Shown here one piece after another: positions 23,398 to 31,102 of a stretch of DNA of 54,536 bases (within the stretch, counting starts at the first letter, position 1; each line of letters begins with the position of its first letter). Under the pieces are notes generated by a model that saw only the letters and a list, made by a program, of their open reading frames with translations, was not told the origin of the DNA and did no database searches. The position numbers and the translations under genes were made by a program. Location: NCBI GenBank assembly GCA_036677505.1, contig JAVBWK010000034.1:1-54536 (forward strand). The letters run 5' to 3'. The DNA comes from UBA2227 sp036677505. GTDB taxonomy: Bacteria; Bacillota_I; Bacilli_A; Erysipelotrichales; Erysipelotrichaceae.

Positions 23398-24567
23398 ATG
23401 AATATCAATGAATTAGCAAAAAAATATGAATCTGAGATCATTGCCATCCGGCATCATATTCATCAGTATCCGGAGATTGGATTTGAGGAAGTTCAGACTA
23501 GCCGGATAGTGACAGACTTTCTGGATAAATGCGGCATTCCTTACGTTCGGGAAATTGCAAAAACTGGAGTCTTGGCAACCATAACAGGAGAGAAACCAGG
23601 GAAAATCGTTTTGCTTCGTGCCGATATGGACGGGTTGGCCATGGACGAAGATCCCAATAATCCGGTAGTATCAAAGATTCCGGGACGGATGCATGCCTGC
23701 GGACATGACGGACATACAGCCGGACTGTTACTGGCCGGTGCCATACTGAATGATCTGAGATCCGAGTTGAGCGGCACGGTAAAACTGATGTTTCAACCGG
23801 CTGAGGAAACGGTCGGCGGAGCGTTACCGATGATAGAAGAGGGGATTTTGGAAGGTGTCGATATGGCTTTTGGCTGTCATCTGTGGGGAAGTGCTTTGGA
23901 AAACACCGCCGGATATAAGTATGGAGCCATGATGGCTGCTCCCGATGAGTTTAAAATCACGGTCATCGGTAAAGGTGGTCATGGCGCTTATCCGCATCTG
24001 TCCATCGATCCGATCGTAACCGCATCGCAGATCGTTGTCGCTTTGCAATCCATCGTCAGCCGCAATATCAATCCACTGGAATCAGCGGTCGTCACGGTTG
24101 CCACTTTCAATAGCGGCAGTGCATTCAATATCATCAGTAATCAAGCCGTGCTGACCGGAACGATCCGTACATTATCCGAAGAAAATCGTAATATGGTGGC
24201 AAAACAGCTGACTCAAATAGCTCAGGGAGTAGGATCAGCCCATGGTGCACAGGTCGAAGTCGACATCATCAGGAAATATCCGGTGCTGATTAACTCGGAC
24301 AGTGCGGTCGATGTCGCAAAAAATGCATTTTCGAAGATACTCGGTGAAGAAAATGTATCTGAAATCGATGCTGCGAGCATGGGCGGTGAAGACTTTGCTT
24401 ACATTGCTCAACGGGTTCCGGCTGCATTTATCTATGTAGGCATTGCGAAAAATATCAATGATCCGATTTCACATCACCATCCGAAGTTTGCTTGGGACGA
24501 TAAAAATCTGGCTGTCTTAGGCAAAGGATTGGCTCAATGTGCCATCGACTTTCTAGATAACGATTGA
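23398..24567 (+). CDS. M20-family amidohydrolase (hippurate hydrolase / N-acyl amino acid type)
   Basis: A 389-residue M20D amidohydrolase. Metal-site residues are visible: Cys101 and His103 in HACGHDGHT, the Glu pair in QPAEE near 137-139, His in CHLWG, and a late His in HHHP. These enzymes remove acyl groups from amino acids or related amides in the cytoplasm. The ribosome site AAAGGA is 13 bp after the upstream gene. The downstream NYN gene begins about 50 bp after the stop, with no terminator, so the three are probably cotranscribed. A role in the ADP-ribose module is not obvious. Confidence 0.9.
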   Translation: MNINELAKKYESEIIAIRHHIHQYPEIGFEEVQTSRIVTDFLDKCGIPYVREIAKTGVLATITGEKPGKIVLLRADMDGLAMDEDPNNPVVSKIPGRMHACGHDGHTAGLLLAGAILNDLRSELSGTVKLMFQPAEETVGGALPMIEEGILEGVDMAFGCHLWGSALENTAGYKYGAMMAAPDEFKITVIGKGGHGAYPHLSIDPIVTASQIVVALQSIVSRNINPLESAVVTVATFNSGSAFNIISNQAVLTGTIRTLSEENRNMVAKQLTQIAQGVGSAHGAQVEVDIIRKYPVLINSDSAVDVAKNAFSKILGEENVSEIDAASMGGEDFAYIAQRVPAAFIYVGIAKNINDPISHHHPKFAWDDKNLAVLGKGLAQCAIDFLDND

Positions 24568-24617
24568 CACAACCAAAGTCATCAACGAAAATAAAGATAA
24601 GGAATTTGGTGAAACAA

Positions 24618-25361
24618 ATGGAAATGAGAGAAGATTTACGGTTGGCGGTACTGATTGACGCAGATAATGTGCCATATGCCAATATAAAAAATGTCATGGA
24701 GGAAATTGCGCTCTACGGTACACCGTATATTAAGCGTATATACGGGGATTGGACCAAACCGAATCTCAGCGGTTGGAAACCGGTGCTTTTGGAAAATGCG
24801 ATTACACCGATCCAGCAATACGGTTATACGACCGGTAAAAATGCCACGGACAGCGCGATGATCATCGATGCAATGGATATTCTGTATTCACAAAACATCG
24901 AAGGATTCTGTATCATTTCATCAGACAGTGATTTTACCCGGCTGGCCATTCGTTTGCGCGAAGCCGGAAAACGGGTCATCGGTATCGGCGAAAAGAAAAC
25001 ACCGAACCCCTTTATCGTTGCCTGTGATAAATTCATTTATGTGGAAGTCATTGATAAGCAGACAGTCAAGAAGGAAAGCCCGGAAAAATTAAGTATGTCT
25101 GACAAAGCCCGTAGGGAAGTCATCAGTTTGATCTCCAGTGCCATCGAGGATTTGGCTGATGATAACGGTTATGCTTTCTTAGGTGAAATCGGGACGTTTC
25201 TGATGAAGAAGAAACCGGACTTTGATCCCCGAAACTACGGTTTCCAGAAACTGACCGCATTGGTCAAGAATCTGAAAGTGTTTGAGATCGACGAGCGCCG
25301 CAGCGGGAAGACCAATATTAAACATGTCTTCATACGCAATCGAAATGGGAATACAGGATAA
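24618..25361 (+). CDS. NYN-domain ribonuclease with C-terminal OST-HTH/LOTUS domain
   Basis: A 247-residue protein. The N-terminal NYN (PIN-like nuclease) domain has the acidic residues expected: VLIDADN near residue 12, DSAMIIDAMD, and ISSDSDFTRLA. The C-terminal 80 residues (from about 165) look like an OST-HTH/LOTUS RNA-binding domain (YAFLGEIGTFLMKKKPDFDPRNY style, quoted in part). Together they suggest RNA cleavage or RNA binding. Start choice is open: ATG 24618 with GGTGA, GTG 24609 with AAGGA, or TTG 24564 overlapping the previous stop. A strong hairpin terminator follows. Confidence 0.85.
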   Translation: MEMREDLRLAVLIDADNVPYANIKNVMEEIALYGTPYIKRIYGDWTKPNLSGWKPVLLENAITPIQQYGYTTGKNATDSAMIIDAMDILYSQNIEGFCIISSDSDFTRLAIRLREAGKRVIGIGEKKTPNPFIVACDKFIYVEVIDKQTVKKESPEKLSMSDKARREVISLISSAIEDLADDNGYAFLGEIGTFLMKKKPDFDPRNYGFQKLTALVKNLKVFEIDERRSGKTNIKHVFIRNRNGNTG

Positions 25362-25378
25362 GGGGGCAACCCCTTTTT
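25360..25378 (+). terminator. Terminator of the NYN operon
   Basis: AAGGGG-GCAA-CCCCTT followed by T's. Flanking ACAGGAT and ATCCTGT copies could extend it. Confidence 0.85.
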
Positions 25379-25399
25379 CATTCCCTAATCCTGTCATCA

Positions 25400-25413
25400 T
25401 TGGCTACTGACAA
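25400..25413. promoter_or_regulatory. Candidate MtlR operator
   Basis: TTGGC-TACT-GACAA is an imperfect inverted repeat 18 bp ahead of the mtlA -35. It resembles the TTGNCA...TGNCAA style of MtlR sites, with a shorter form. Confidence 0.35.
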
Positions 25414-25430
25414 CCTTATATTTCTATAAA

Positions 25431-25459
25431 TTGAATGTTGTAAACGCTGCCACTATACT
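25431..25459 (+). promoter_or_regulatory. mtlA promoter with embedded cre site
   Basis: TTGAAT (25431-25436) and TATACT (25454-25459) are 17 bp apart. Between them TGTAAACGCTGCCA (25439-25452) fits the cre consensus TGNAANCGNTNNCA at every fixed position. Binding of CcpA there would block the promoter, the usual glucose repression of mannitol genes. Confidence 0.7.
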
Positions 25460-25505
25460 GAAATTGTAGAGAAATATCTCTTAAACAATTGAAAGGGGTT
25501 GTATT

Positions 25506-26849
25506 ATGAGAGAAAAAATTCAAGTATTTGGCCGCTTCCTCAGCAGTATGGTCATGCCGAATATCGGCGCCTTCATCGCTTGGGGTTTCATCACTGCTTT
25601 ATTCATCCCGACCGGATGGACACCGAATGAGAATCTGTCAGCGCTCGTCGGCCCGATGATCGTATACCTGTTACCGGTATTGATCGGTTACACCGGCGGT
25701 CGCGTTGTCCATGGAGCCCGCGGAGCCGTCATCGGTTCTGTAGCTACGATGGGTGTCATCGTTGGTTCAGCTGTTCCGATGTTTATCGGTGCCATGATCG
25801 TCGGTCCTGCTGCCGCATGGTTACTGAAAAAATTTGACCAAGCTGTCGAAGGGAAAATCCCCGGCGGATTTGAAATGTTGGTCAACAACTTCTCCCTCGG
25901 ACTTATCGGTCTGGGTGCTGCTTTGGTATCCTATATTGTCATCGGCCCGACCGTTCAGGGTGGAATCGATGCCGTATCTGCTGCCGTTGAGTCTGTAGTA
26001 AATGCCGGTTTACTGCCATTGGTTTCCATTTTGGTAGAACCTGCGAAAGTATTGTTCTTAAATAACGCATTGAACCACGGTATCTTTGGTCCGTTAGGTG
26101 TCAATGAAGTCGCTGAAGCCGGTAAGTCGATCTTCTTCTTGATCGAAACCAATCCGGGTCCGGGTTTGGGTATCCTGGTTGCTTACTTTGTCTTTGGTAA
26201 AGGATTAGCCAAACAATCGGCTCCTGGTTCGATGATTATCCACTTCTTAGGCGGTATTCATGAAATTTATTTCCCATATGTATTAATGAATCCGCTGTTG
26301 GTCTTGGCTGTTATCGCCGGTGGTGCTTCCGGTGTCCTGACCTTCTCCATCTTGGGTGCAGGTCTGGTTGCTACTCCGTCTCCGGGCTCGATCTTCGCAT
26401 TGGCTGCTATGGCTCCTCGCGGCGGATTGATTCCGGTGCTGATCGGTATCACGGTTGCGGCTGCTGTATCCTTCTTAGTTGCTGCTGTTATCTTGAAGTT
26501 TACCGATAAAGAGACAGATCTGGAAGCTGCAAAAGCTCAGGTCAAAGATTTAAAAGGTAACTTAAAGCAAGTTTCCGTTAAGAAAATCGTCTTCGCCTGC
26601 GATGCCGGTATGGGTTCTTCCGCTATGGGTGCTACCACATTGCGTAAAAAAGTTCAGGCTGCCGGCCTGGATATCGAGGTCGTTCACAAAGCTATCGAAG
26701 ATATTCCGGCGGACTGCCAAATCGTAGTAACGCATGAGTCATTGGCTGCCCGTGCAAAAGCAGCAGCTCCGCAAGCTGAAGTGGTTACGATTACCAACTT
26801 CGTCGGGGCTCCTGAGTACGATCAAATCGTCGCTAAGTTAGTTAAATAA
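25506..26849 (+). CDS. mtlA: Mannitol-specific PTS transporter EIICB
   Basis: A 447-residue PTS permease. The EIIC membrane part (about 10-335) has LNHGIFGPLG and GGIHEIYFPYVL (249-260), whose Glu belongs to the conserved substrate-site motif. The EIIB domain (about 358-447) carries phospho-Cys365 in FACDAGMGSS. The EIIA domain is absent and is supplied by mtlF, as in Bacillus-type systems. It imports and phosphorylates mannitol to mannitol 1-phosphate. A terminator separates it from mtlR. Confidence 0.95.
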   Translation: MREKIQVFGRFLSSMVMPNIGAFIAWGFITALFIPTGWTPNENLSALVGPMIVYLLPVLIGYTGGRVVHGARGAVIGSVATMGVIVGSAVPMFIGAMIVGPAAAWLLKKFDQAVEGKIPGGFEMLVNNFSLGLIGLGAALVSYIVIGPTVQGGIDAVSAAVESVVNAGLLPLVSILVEPAKVLFLNNALNHGIFGPLGVNEVAEAGKSIFFLIETNPGPGLGILVAYFVFGKGLAKQSAPGSMIIHFLGGIHEIYFPYVLMNPLLVLAVIAGGASGVLTFSILGAGLVATPSPGSIFALAAMAPRGGLIPVLIGITVAAAVSFLVAAVILKFTDKETDLEAAKAQVKDLKGNLKQVSVKKIVFACDAGMGSSAMGATTLRKKVQAAGLDIEVVHKAIEDIPADCQIVVTHESLAARAKAAAPQAEVVTITNFVGAPEYDQIVAKLVK

Positions 26850-26855
26850 TCATGG

Positions 26856-26882
26856 AAGAGAGGTTTGTGCCTCTCTTTTTTA
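26856..26882 (+). terminator. mtlA terminator
   Basis: AAGAGAGG-TTTGTG-CCTCTCTT followed by a T-rich tail. Confidence 0.85.
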
Positions 26883-26943
26883 TTTTTGGCAACAAGTCAT
26901 TCGGCAAGTTTCAAGTTCGAAAACGTGATTAATCAGCATGACT

Positions 26944-26952
26944 TGTTATAAT
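26944..26952 (+). promoter_or_regulatory. Extended -10 promoter of mtlR
   Basis: TGT-TATAAT, 17 bp before the mtlR ATG. No convincing -35 is seen. Confidence 0.5.
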
Positions 26953-26969
26953 AGAGGTGAGGTGGAATC

Positions 26970-29099
26970 ATGACGCTGAACCTGAATGTATTCTCTCCAC
27001 GTCTGATCAAACTGCTTATCTTACTGGTTGAACATGCAGACTATGTACCGGTAGCTTCTCTGGCAGATAAATTAGGCACAAGCAAGCGAACTCTTTTCAG
27101 AGAAATTCAAGGATGCAATCGGATATTGCAACCTTTTGGCATGCAACTGGAAACCAAAGCCGGTGTCGGGATTCGATTATTAGGTGAACCGGCAGATAAG
27201 AGCCGCCTTTTGAAAACATTGATGGACCATCAATCCACTCTGGGATTCTATGATAAAGAGCAACGCCGGATGATGCTTACTGCTGAACTGCTGAAAAACA
27301 AGAGCATCGTAAAACTTTTAACCTTTGCCCAGCTATTCGATGTTTCAGAAGCGACGATATCCAATGACATGGACTTGTTGGATGAATGGTTTGACCGGTA
27401 TCGATTAAAACTGACACGTCGTCCCGGACTGGGTGTCTATCTTGAGGGGAATGAAGATGATGTGCGCAAAGCCATGACTGACTTTGTCCATTTACAGCTT
27501 GAAGAAAACAAAATGATGGATCTGATTTACATGCATCGCGATAAATTCGATTTTGAGGATTATTTTTCCGCCAGTGAACCCAACGGGATCATGAGCCTGC
27601 TTAATCGCAAAATTCTGATCCGGGTCATTGAAGTGTTAAAAGAGAACAAGGAAGGTTACTTACAGCGAATGGCCGAAAGTTCATTTATCGGACTGGTCAT
27701 TCATCTTACGATTGCGATCGAACGGATGATCAATCACGAAAATATTGACATTGAATCCCATTTGTTTGAAGAACTGAAAAATGATGAAGATTACGATAAG
27801 GCCAAAGTACTGGCCGAATATATGGAAGATGAGTTTGATATCGAGTTTCCCGATGCGGAAATCGCTTATATCCTGATGCACTTAAAAGGAGCAAAACTGC
27901 GCTACCTTGATTCTGCTATGGACGAAGAATTGCAAGTGCTTGTCAAAGATTATGACATAAAACGGATGGTCGAGATGATCATACACCGCTATCAGCAGAT
28001 TACCGGAGTTTCCCTGATCGATGATGGAGTGCTCGAAGCAGGCATGATTACCCATCTTCGACCGGCGCTGACCCGGATGCACTACCGACTTGAAATCCGC
28101 AACCCGCTGCTGGAACAAATCAAACAGCAATACACGACGGTCTTTGAGAATACTAAGAGAGCCTGTGAAGTCATTGAAGAACAACTCAAGCAGAAAGTAC
28201 CGGAAGATGAAATCGGCTATATCGCCATGCACTTCGGTGCGGCCATGGAACGGTTGAGTCAGCGGATGCAAGGCAGTCGGACCATTCGGATCGGTGTCGT
28301 ATGTGCATCAGGCATCGGTATCTCCAGTCTGCTTTCATCAAGGATCCGGACACTGTTTCCGGAGATCCACGAAGTCAGACCATTGGCCATGGAAGATGTG
28401 AAAGCCGGAATTGAGCATGAAGTTGACCTTCTGGTGACAACGTTAATACTCAAACAACCGTTACTGCCCAGTGTTTACGTACATCCGTTGCTCGCAGCCG
28501 AGGATATCGAAAATATCCGCGGTGCAATCGCTTTGACAAAGACAAGAAAAACAGACTCACTGAAACAAGATGAATCCTTATCGGAAAAGATCGATGAAAT
28601 CGAGCAGATCAACGACATGATCAAGAAGCTCATAAAGCAATTGGAAGTCATTGATATCTCATCATCCAGTACGATGGATCAGATGATCGAAATCAGTGCT
28701 CAAAGTATTTCAAAAGACACTCAGGTAATTCGACAGGTTCACAAAGATTTACTGCGAAGAGAATCGATGGGATCAGTCATACTGGAAAATGAGCGCATCA
28801 TCCTGTTTCACGCCAAAACCACGGCGGTTCAAGAACCCTGCGTCAAAATCCTTTTGAGTGACGATCAGGGATTCAAAGATCCGCAAGCCAAAAACGCTGC
28901 CGGAATCCTGCTTATGCTGATCGGCTCTCCATCACAAAAGATACACGGTGAGATTCTGAGCCAGATCAGTCAGAGCTGTATCGAAGATAATCGTCTTTCT
29001 CTGGCAATAATCGATAAAAATCATGATAGAATAATCAAGGAAATTGAAAACACATGTACACGCTGGTATCGCAACGAGATGTTGCGACGAATGCCATAG
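26970..29099 (+). CDS. mtlR: PRD-containing transcriptional activator of mannitol genes
   Basis: A 709-residue regulator with the full MtlR layout. Two N-terminal helix-turn-helix domains (about 10-65 with TSKRTLFREI, and 95-160 with SEATISNDMDLL) come first. PRD1 (about 190-290) and PRD2 (about 300-410) carry the phospho-His candidates. An EIIB-like domain (about 418-500) has CASGIGISS, and an EIIA-like domain fills 560-709. PTS phosphorylation of these sites normally tunes activation of mtlA and mtlF. The gene lies between mtlA and mtlF, which start 13 bp after it. Residue ranges are estimates. Confidence 0.9.
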   Translation: MTLNLNVFSPRLIKLLILLVEHADYVPVASLADKLGTSKRTLFREIQGCNRILQPFGMQLETKAGVGIRLLGEPADKSRLLKTLMDHQSTLGFYDKEQRRMMLTAELLKNKSIVKLLTFAQLFDVSEATISNDMDLLDEWFDRYRLKLTRRPGLGVYLEGNEDDVRKAMTDFVHLQLEENKMMDLIYMHRDKFDFEDYFSASEPNGIMSLLNRKILIRVIEVLKENKEGYLQRMAESSFIGLVIHLTIAIERMINHENIDIESHLFEELKNDEDYDKAKVLAEYMEDEFDIEFPDAEIAYILMHLKGAKLRYLDSAMDEELQVLVKDYDIKRMVEMIIHRYQQITGVSLIDDGVLEAGMITHLRPALTRMHYRLEIRNPLLEQIKQQYTTVFENTKRACEVIEEQLKQKVPEDEIGYIAMHFGAAMERLSQRMQGSRTIRIGVVCASGIGISSLLSSRIRTLFPEIHEVRPLAMEDVKAGIEHEVDLLVTTLILKQPLLPSVYVHPLLAAEDIENIRGAIALTKTRKTDSLKQDESLSEKIDEIEQINDMIKKLIKQLEVIDISSSSTMDQMIEISAQSISKDTQVIRQVHKDLLRRESMGSVILENERIILFHAKTTAVQEPCVKILLSDDQGFKDPQAKNAAGILLMLIGSPSQKIHGEILSQISQSCIEDNRLSLAIIDKNHDRIIKEIENTCTRWYRNEMLRRMP

Positions 29100-29111
29100 A
29101 GGAGGATAACC

Positions 29112-29564
29112 ATGAAATTTACATTTAAAAGCAAAAAAGTCAACCCAATTTTGATGAAGGAAAACATCATCATCGTGAAACAGACGATGACTTCGAAAGA
29201 AGCCATCGATAAAGTCGGAAGGATGATGGTTGAAAGCGGCTATGTGAAAGAAGGTTATATTGACGGAATGCATCGACGCGATGAAGATCTTTCGGTGTAT
29301 CTTGGCAACCTGCTGGCGATCCCACACGGTGTGCATGAAGTTAAGGATGAAATCATTTCTTCCGGGATGGCTGTGCTGATCGTTCCGGATGGAATCGACT
29401 GGCATGGCAATGTTGCGAAAGTCATTGTCGGACTGGCTGGTAAAGACGGGGAACATATGTCGATCCTGGCAAATCTGGCCTCCGTGTTTACGGAACTCGA
29501 GACTGTTGAAAGACTGGTAGAAGTGAAAGATGTCGATCTGGTATATCAGACACTGACCCAGTAA
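29112..29564 (+). CDS. mtlF: Mannitol PTS EIIA component
   Basis: A 150-residue EIIA protein of the mannitol/fructitol family. The phosphorylated residue is His72 in LAIPHGVHE, and HRRDEDLSVYLGN is the typical N-terminal region. It passes phosphate from HPr to the EIIB domain of mtlA and to the mannitol regulator. It follows mtlR by 12 bp with ribosome site AGAGGAGG. The mannitol 1-phosphate dehydrogenase gene that usually follows is absent; a terminator comes instead. Confidence 0.93.
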   Translation: MKFTFKSKKVNPILMKENIIIVKQTMTSKEAIDKVGRMMVESGYVKEGYIDGMHRRDEDLSVYLGNLLAIPHGVHEVKDEIISSGMAVLIVPDGIDWHGNVAKVIVGLAGKDGEHMSILANLASVFTELETVERLVEVKDVDLVYQTLTQ

Positions 29565-29568
29565 AATA

Positions 29569-29601
29569 AAAATGAGCAAGGGTGCAATTGCTCATTTTTT
29601 T
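29569..29601. terminator. Terminator between mtlF and ackA
   Basis: AAATGAGCAA-GGGTGCAA-TTGCTCATTT, a 10-bp stem with T's on both sides, so it can serve the convergent genes. Confidence 0.88.
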
Positions 29602-29663
29602 ATGCCTTTTCGGGCATCTATTTATCCGGAGGTGTCTTAAGGAGGATACGCTGGCCGGAATAA
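29602..29663. other. Short non-coding stretch with orphan ribosome-site-like sequences
   Basis: GGAGGTG and AAGGAGGAT (about 29629-29646) look like plus-strand ribosome sites, yet no reading frame follows. A small hairpin ATGCC/GGGCAT lies at its start. It may be a relic of a lost gene after mtlF. Confidence 0.3.
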
Positions 29664-30854
29664 CTAGTGTTGATAAAGTTCGTAAGTGTCGCGTGCGATC
29701 ACTAACTCTTCATTGGTAGGAATGACCATGACCGTGATTTTTGAATCCGGAGTCGATATGATCGTTTCCTGTCTTCTTTTCTTATTCTCTTCGGGATTTA
29801 GTTTGATTGAGAATGCTTCAGAGATATATTCGATGACCAGCTGACGAATCGGTACCGAATTTTCACCGATACCCGCAGTAAACAATATAGCATCGCAACC
29901 GCCCAGTTGAGCAATATAAGAACCAATTGTCATTGCCACGCGCTGAACATACATCTTTCGGGCTAAGTCGGCGTTTTCATCACCGTTTGCGATGGCTGCT
30001 TCGATATCCCGCATATCCGAAGAAACTTTGGAAATCCCCAAGATCCCAGATCTCTTATTGCAAATATCCGTAATCTGAGCGACACTTAAGTTTTCTTTCT
30101 GTGCCAGATAAGCCATGATTGAAGGATCGATGTCTCCCGAACGGGTACCCATCATGATACCTGCCAATGGAGTAAATCCCATTGAAGTATTCACACACTG
30201 ACCGTCAAGTACGGCAGATAAGGATCCGCCGTTACCTAAGTGGCAGCAAATCAGCCGATGGCTTTTTTCCTTGCCTAAAAGCTGGCGGGCCCGTTGGGTC
30301 ACATAAAGATGCGATGTTCCATGGAAACCGTATTTCCGGATTTTGTACTGCTCATAATATTCTAAGGGAATCGGATACATAAAACTGACTTTATCCATGG
30401 TCTGATGGAAGGCTGTATCAAATACCGCAACCTGCAAAGTATGGGGAAGAAGCTCTTTGAGTACGCGATATCCGAGCAAGTTAGCCGGATTATGTAATGG
30501 AGCCAAATCACACAACATTTCAATATCATGAGCGACTTCTTCATCGAAAATGACAGAATGTTTATATTTCTCACCACCGTGGACGACCCGATGACCGATG
30601 CCGGCTAAATCATCCAACGAAGAAACGACACCATGTTCGACTAATAGTTCTAAAAGAATCTCAATTGCCGTCTGATGATTCGGGAGGGGGAGAGTTTCGG
30701 AAATTTTGCTTCCGTTAAATTCCATGGAATAAACTCCTTCAGGCAACCCGATTCTTTCAAAAATACCTGAACAAATGACGGTTTCGGCCGGCATCGTATA
30801 AAGTTGAAACTTACACGAAGAACTGCCGGAATTAAGGGACATGATGACTGACAT
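29664..30854 (-). CDS. ackA: Acetate kinase
   Basis: A 396-residue acetate kinase, interconverting acetyl phosphate plus ADP with acetate plus ATP. Family signatures are clear: SLNSGSSSCKF at the N-terminus, GHRVVHGG, YGFHGTSH with the catalytic His, CHLGNGGS and MGTRSGDIDPS. The start is the ATG at 30854 after AAAGGCGG; the frame is open further upstream but not family-like. No pta gene is near. It is divergent from a thiolase operon, and a perfect cre lies between them, as for ackA activation by CcpA in Bacillus. It could harvest ATP from acetyl-CoA made by the catabolic clusters. Confidence 0.95.
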   Translation of the reverse strand: MSVIMSLNSGSSSCKFQLYTMPAETVICSGIFERIGLPEGVYSMEFNGSKISETLPLPNHQTAIEILLELLVEHGVVSSLDDLAGIGHRVVHGGEKYKHSVIFDEEVAHDIEMLCDLAPLHNPANLLGYRVLKELLPHTLQVAVFDTAFHQTMDKVSFMYPIPLEYYEQYKIRKYGFHGTSHLYVTQRARQLLGKEKSHRLICCHLGNGGSLSAVLDGQCVNTSMGFTPLAGIMMGTRSGDIDPSIMAYLAQKENLSVAQITDICNKRSGILGISKVSSDMRDIEAAIANGDENADLARKMYVQRVAMTIGSYIAQLGGCDAILFTAGIGENSVPIRQLVIEYISEAFSIKLNPEENKKRRQETIISTPDSKITVMVIPTNEELVIARDTYELYQH

Positions 30855-30916
30855 ATAATTCCGCCTTTCCAATATATCTACAGTATACAACATCCGTCAG
30901 GGAATCATTTTTCTAA

Positions 30917-30940
30917 AAACATGAATCATCCTTCATGTTT
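30917..30940. repeat. Inverted repeat near the ackA transcription start
   Basis: AAACATGAA-TCATCC-TTCATGTTT is a perfect 9-bp inverted repeat covering the expected ackA start point. TCATGTTT recurs at 31055-31062, beside the other promoter. It may be an operator; as a terminator for the ackA leader it would be weak. Confidence 0.5.
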
Positions 30941-30969
30941 AGTTTAAGGGTTTGAGATTGGTTCGTCAA
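30941..30969 (-). promoter_or_regulatory. ackA promoter
   Basis: On the minus strand TTGACG (30969-30964) and TAAACT (30946-30941) are 17 bp apart. The cre at 30987-31000 is centred about 60 bp upstream of the expected start, an activating position. Confidence 0.55.
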
Positions 30970-30986
30970 GCACTTTTTGATGAAAT

Positions 30987-31000
30987 TGTAAACGGTTACA
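30987..31000. promoter_or_regulatory. cre (CcpA) site between ackA and the thiolase operon
   Basis: TGTAAACGGTTACA fits the cre consensus at every fixed position and is nearly palindromic. It lies upstream of both divergent promoters, so it could activate one or both in response to good carbon supply. Confidence 0.65.
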
Positions 31001-31009
31001 ACTTTTTTA

Positions 31010-31038
31010 TTGACAACGATATTTGATTGGATTATTGT
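31010..31038 (+). promoter_or_regulatory. Promoter of the second thiolase operon
   Basis: A perfect -35 TTGACA (31010-31015) with TATTGT (31033-31038) 17 bp later. Confidence 0.6.
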
Positions 31039-31050
31039 TAATATGTAAGG

Positions 31051-31064
31051 TGAATCATGTTTCA
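31051..31064. promoter_or_regulatory. Candidate TetR operator at the thiolase promoter
   Basis: TGAATCATGTTTCA is a near-palindrome centred on CATG just after the expected transcription start. It shares TCATGTTT with the repeat at 30917-30940, and TCATG with ATCATGAT in the tetR promoter (41846-41853). Confidence 0.35.
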
Positions 31065-31102
31065 TATTTGTGACATCATCATATAAAAAAAGGAGAGCTG
31101 AA

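Noticed and set aside
24564..24617. TTG start of the NYN gene overlapping the amidohydrolase stop
   Set aside because: No ribosome site at proper spacing, and the added 18 residues do not look like part of the domain.
29602..29663. A small gene after mtlF
   Set aside because: Two ribosome-site-like stretches exist but no start codon with an open frame follows before ackA.
30917..30940. Attenuating terminator for ackA
   Set aside because: The stem is A-T-rich with few extra T's and would lie at the transcript start; an operator is more likely.
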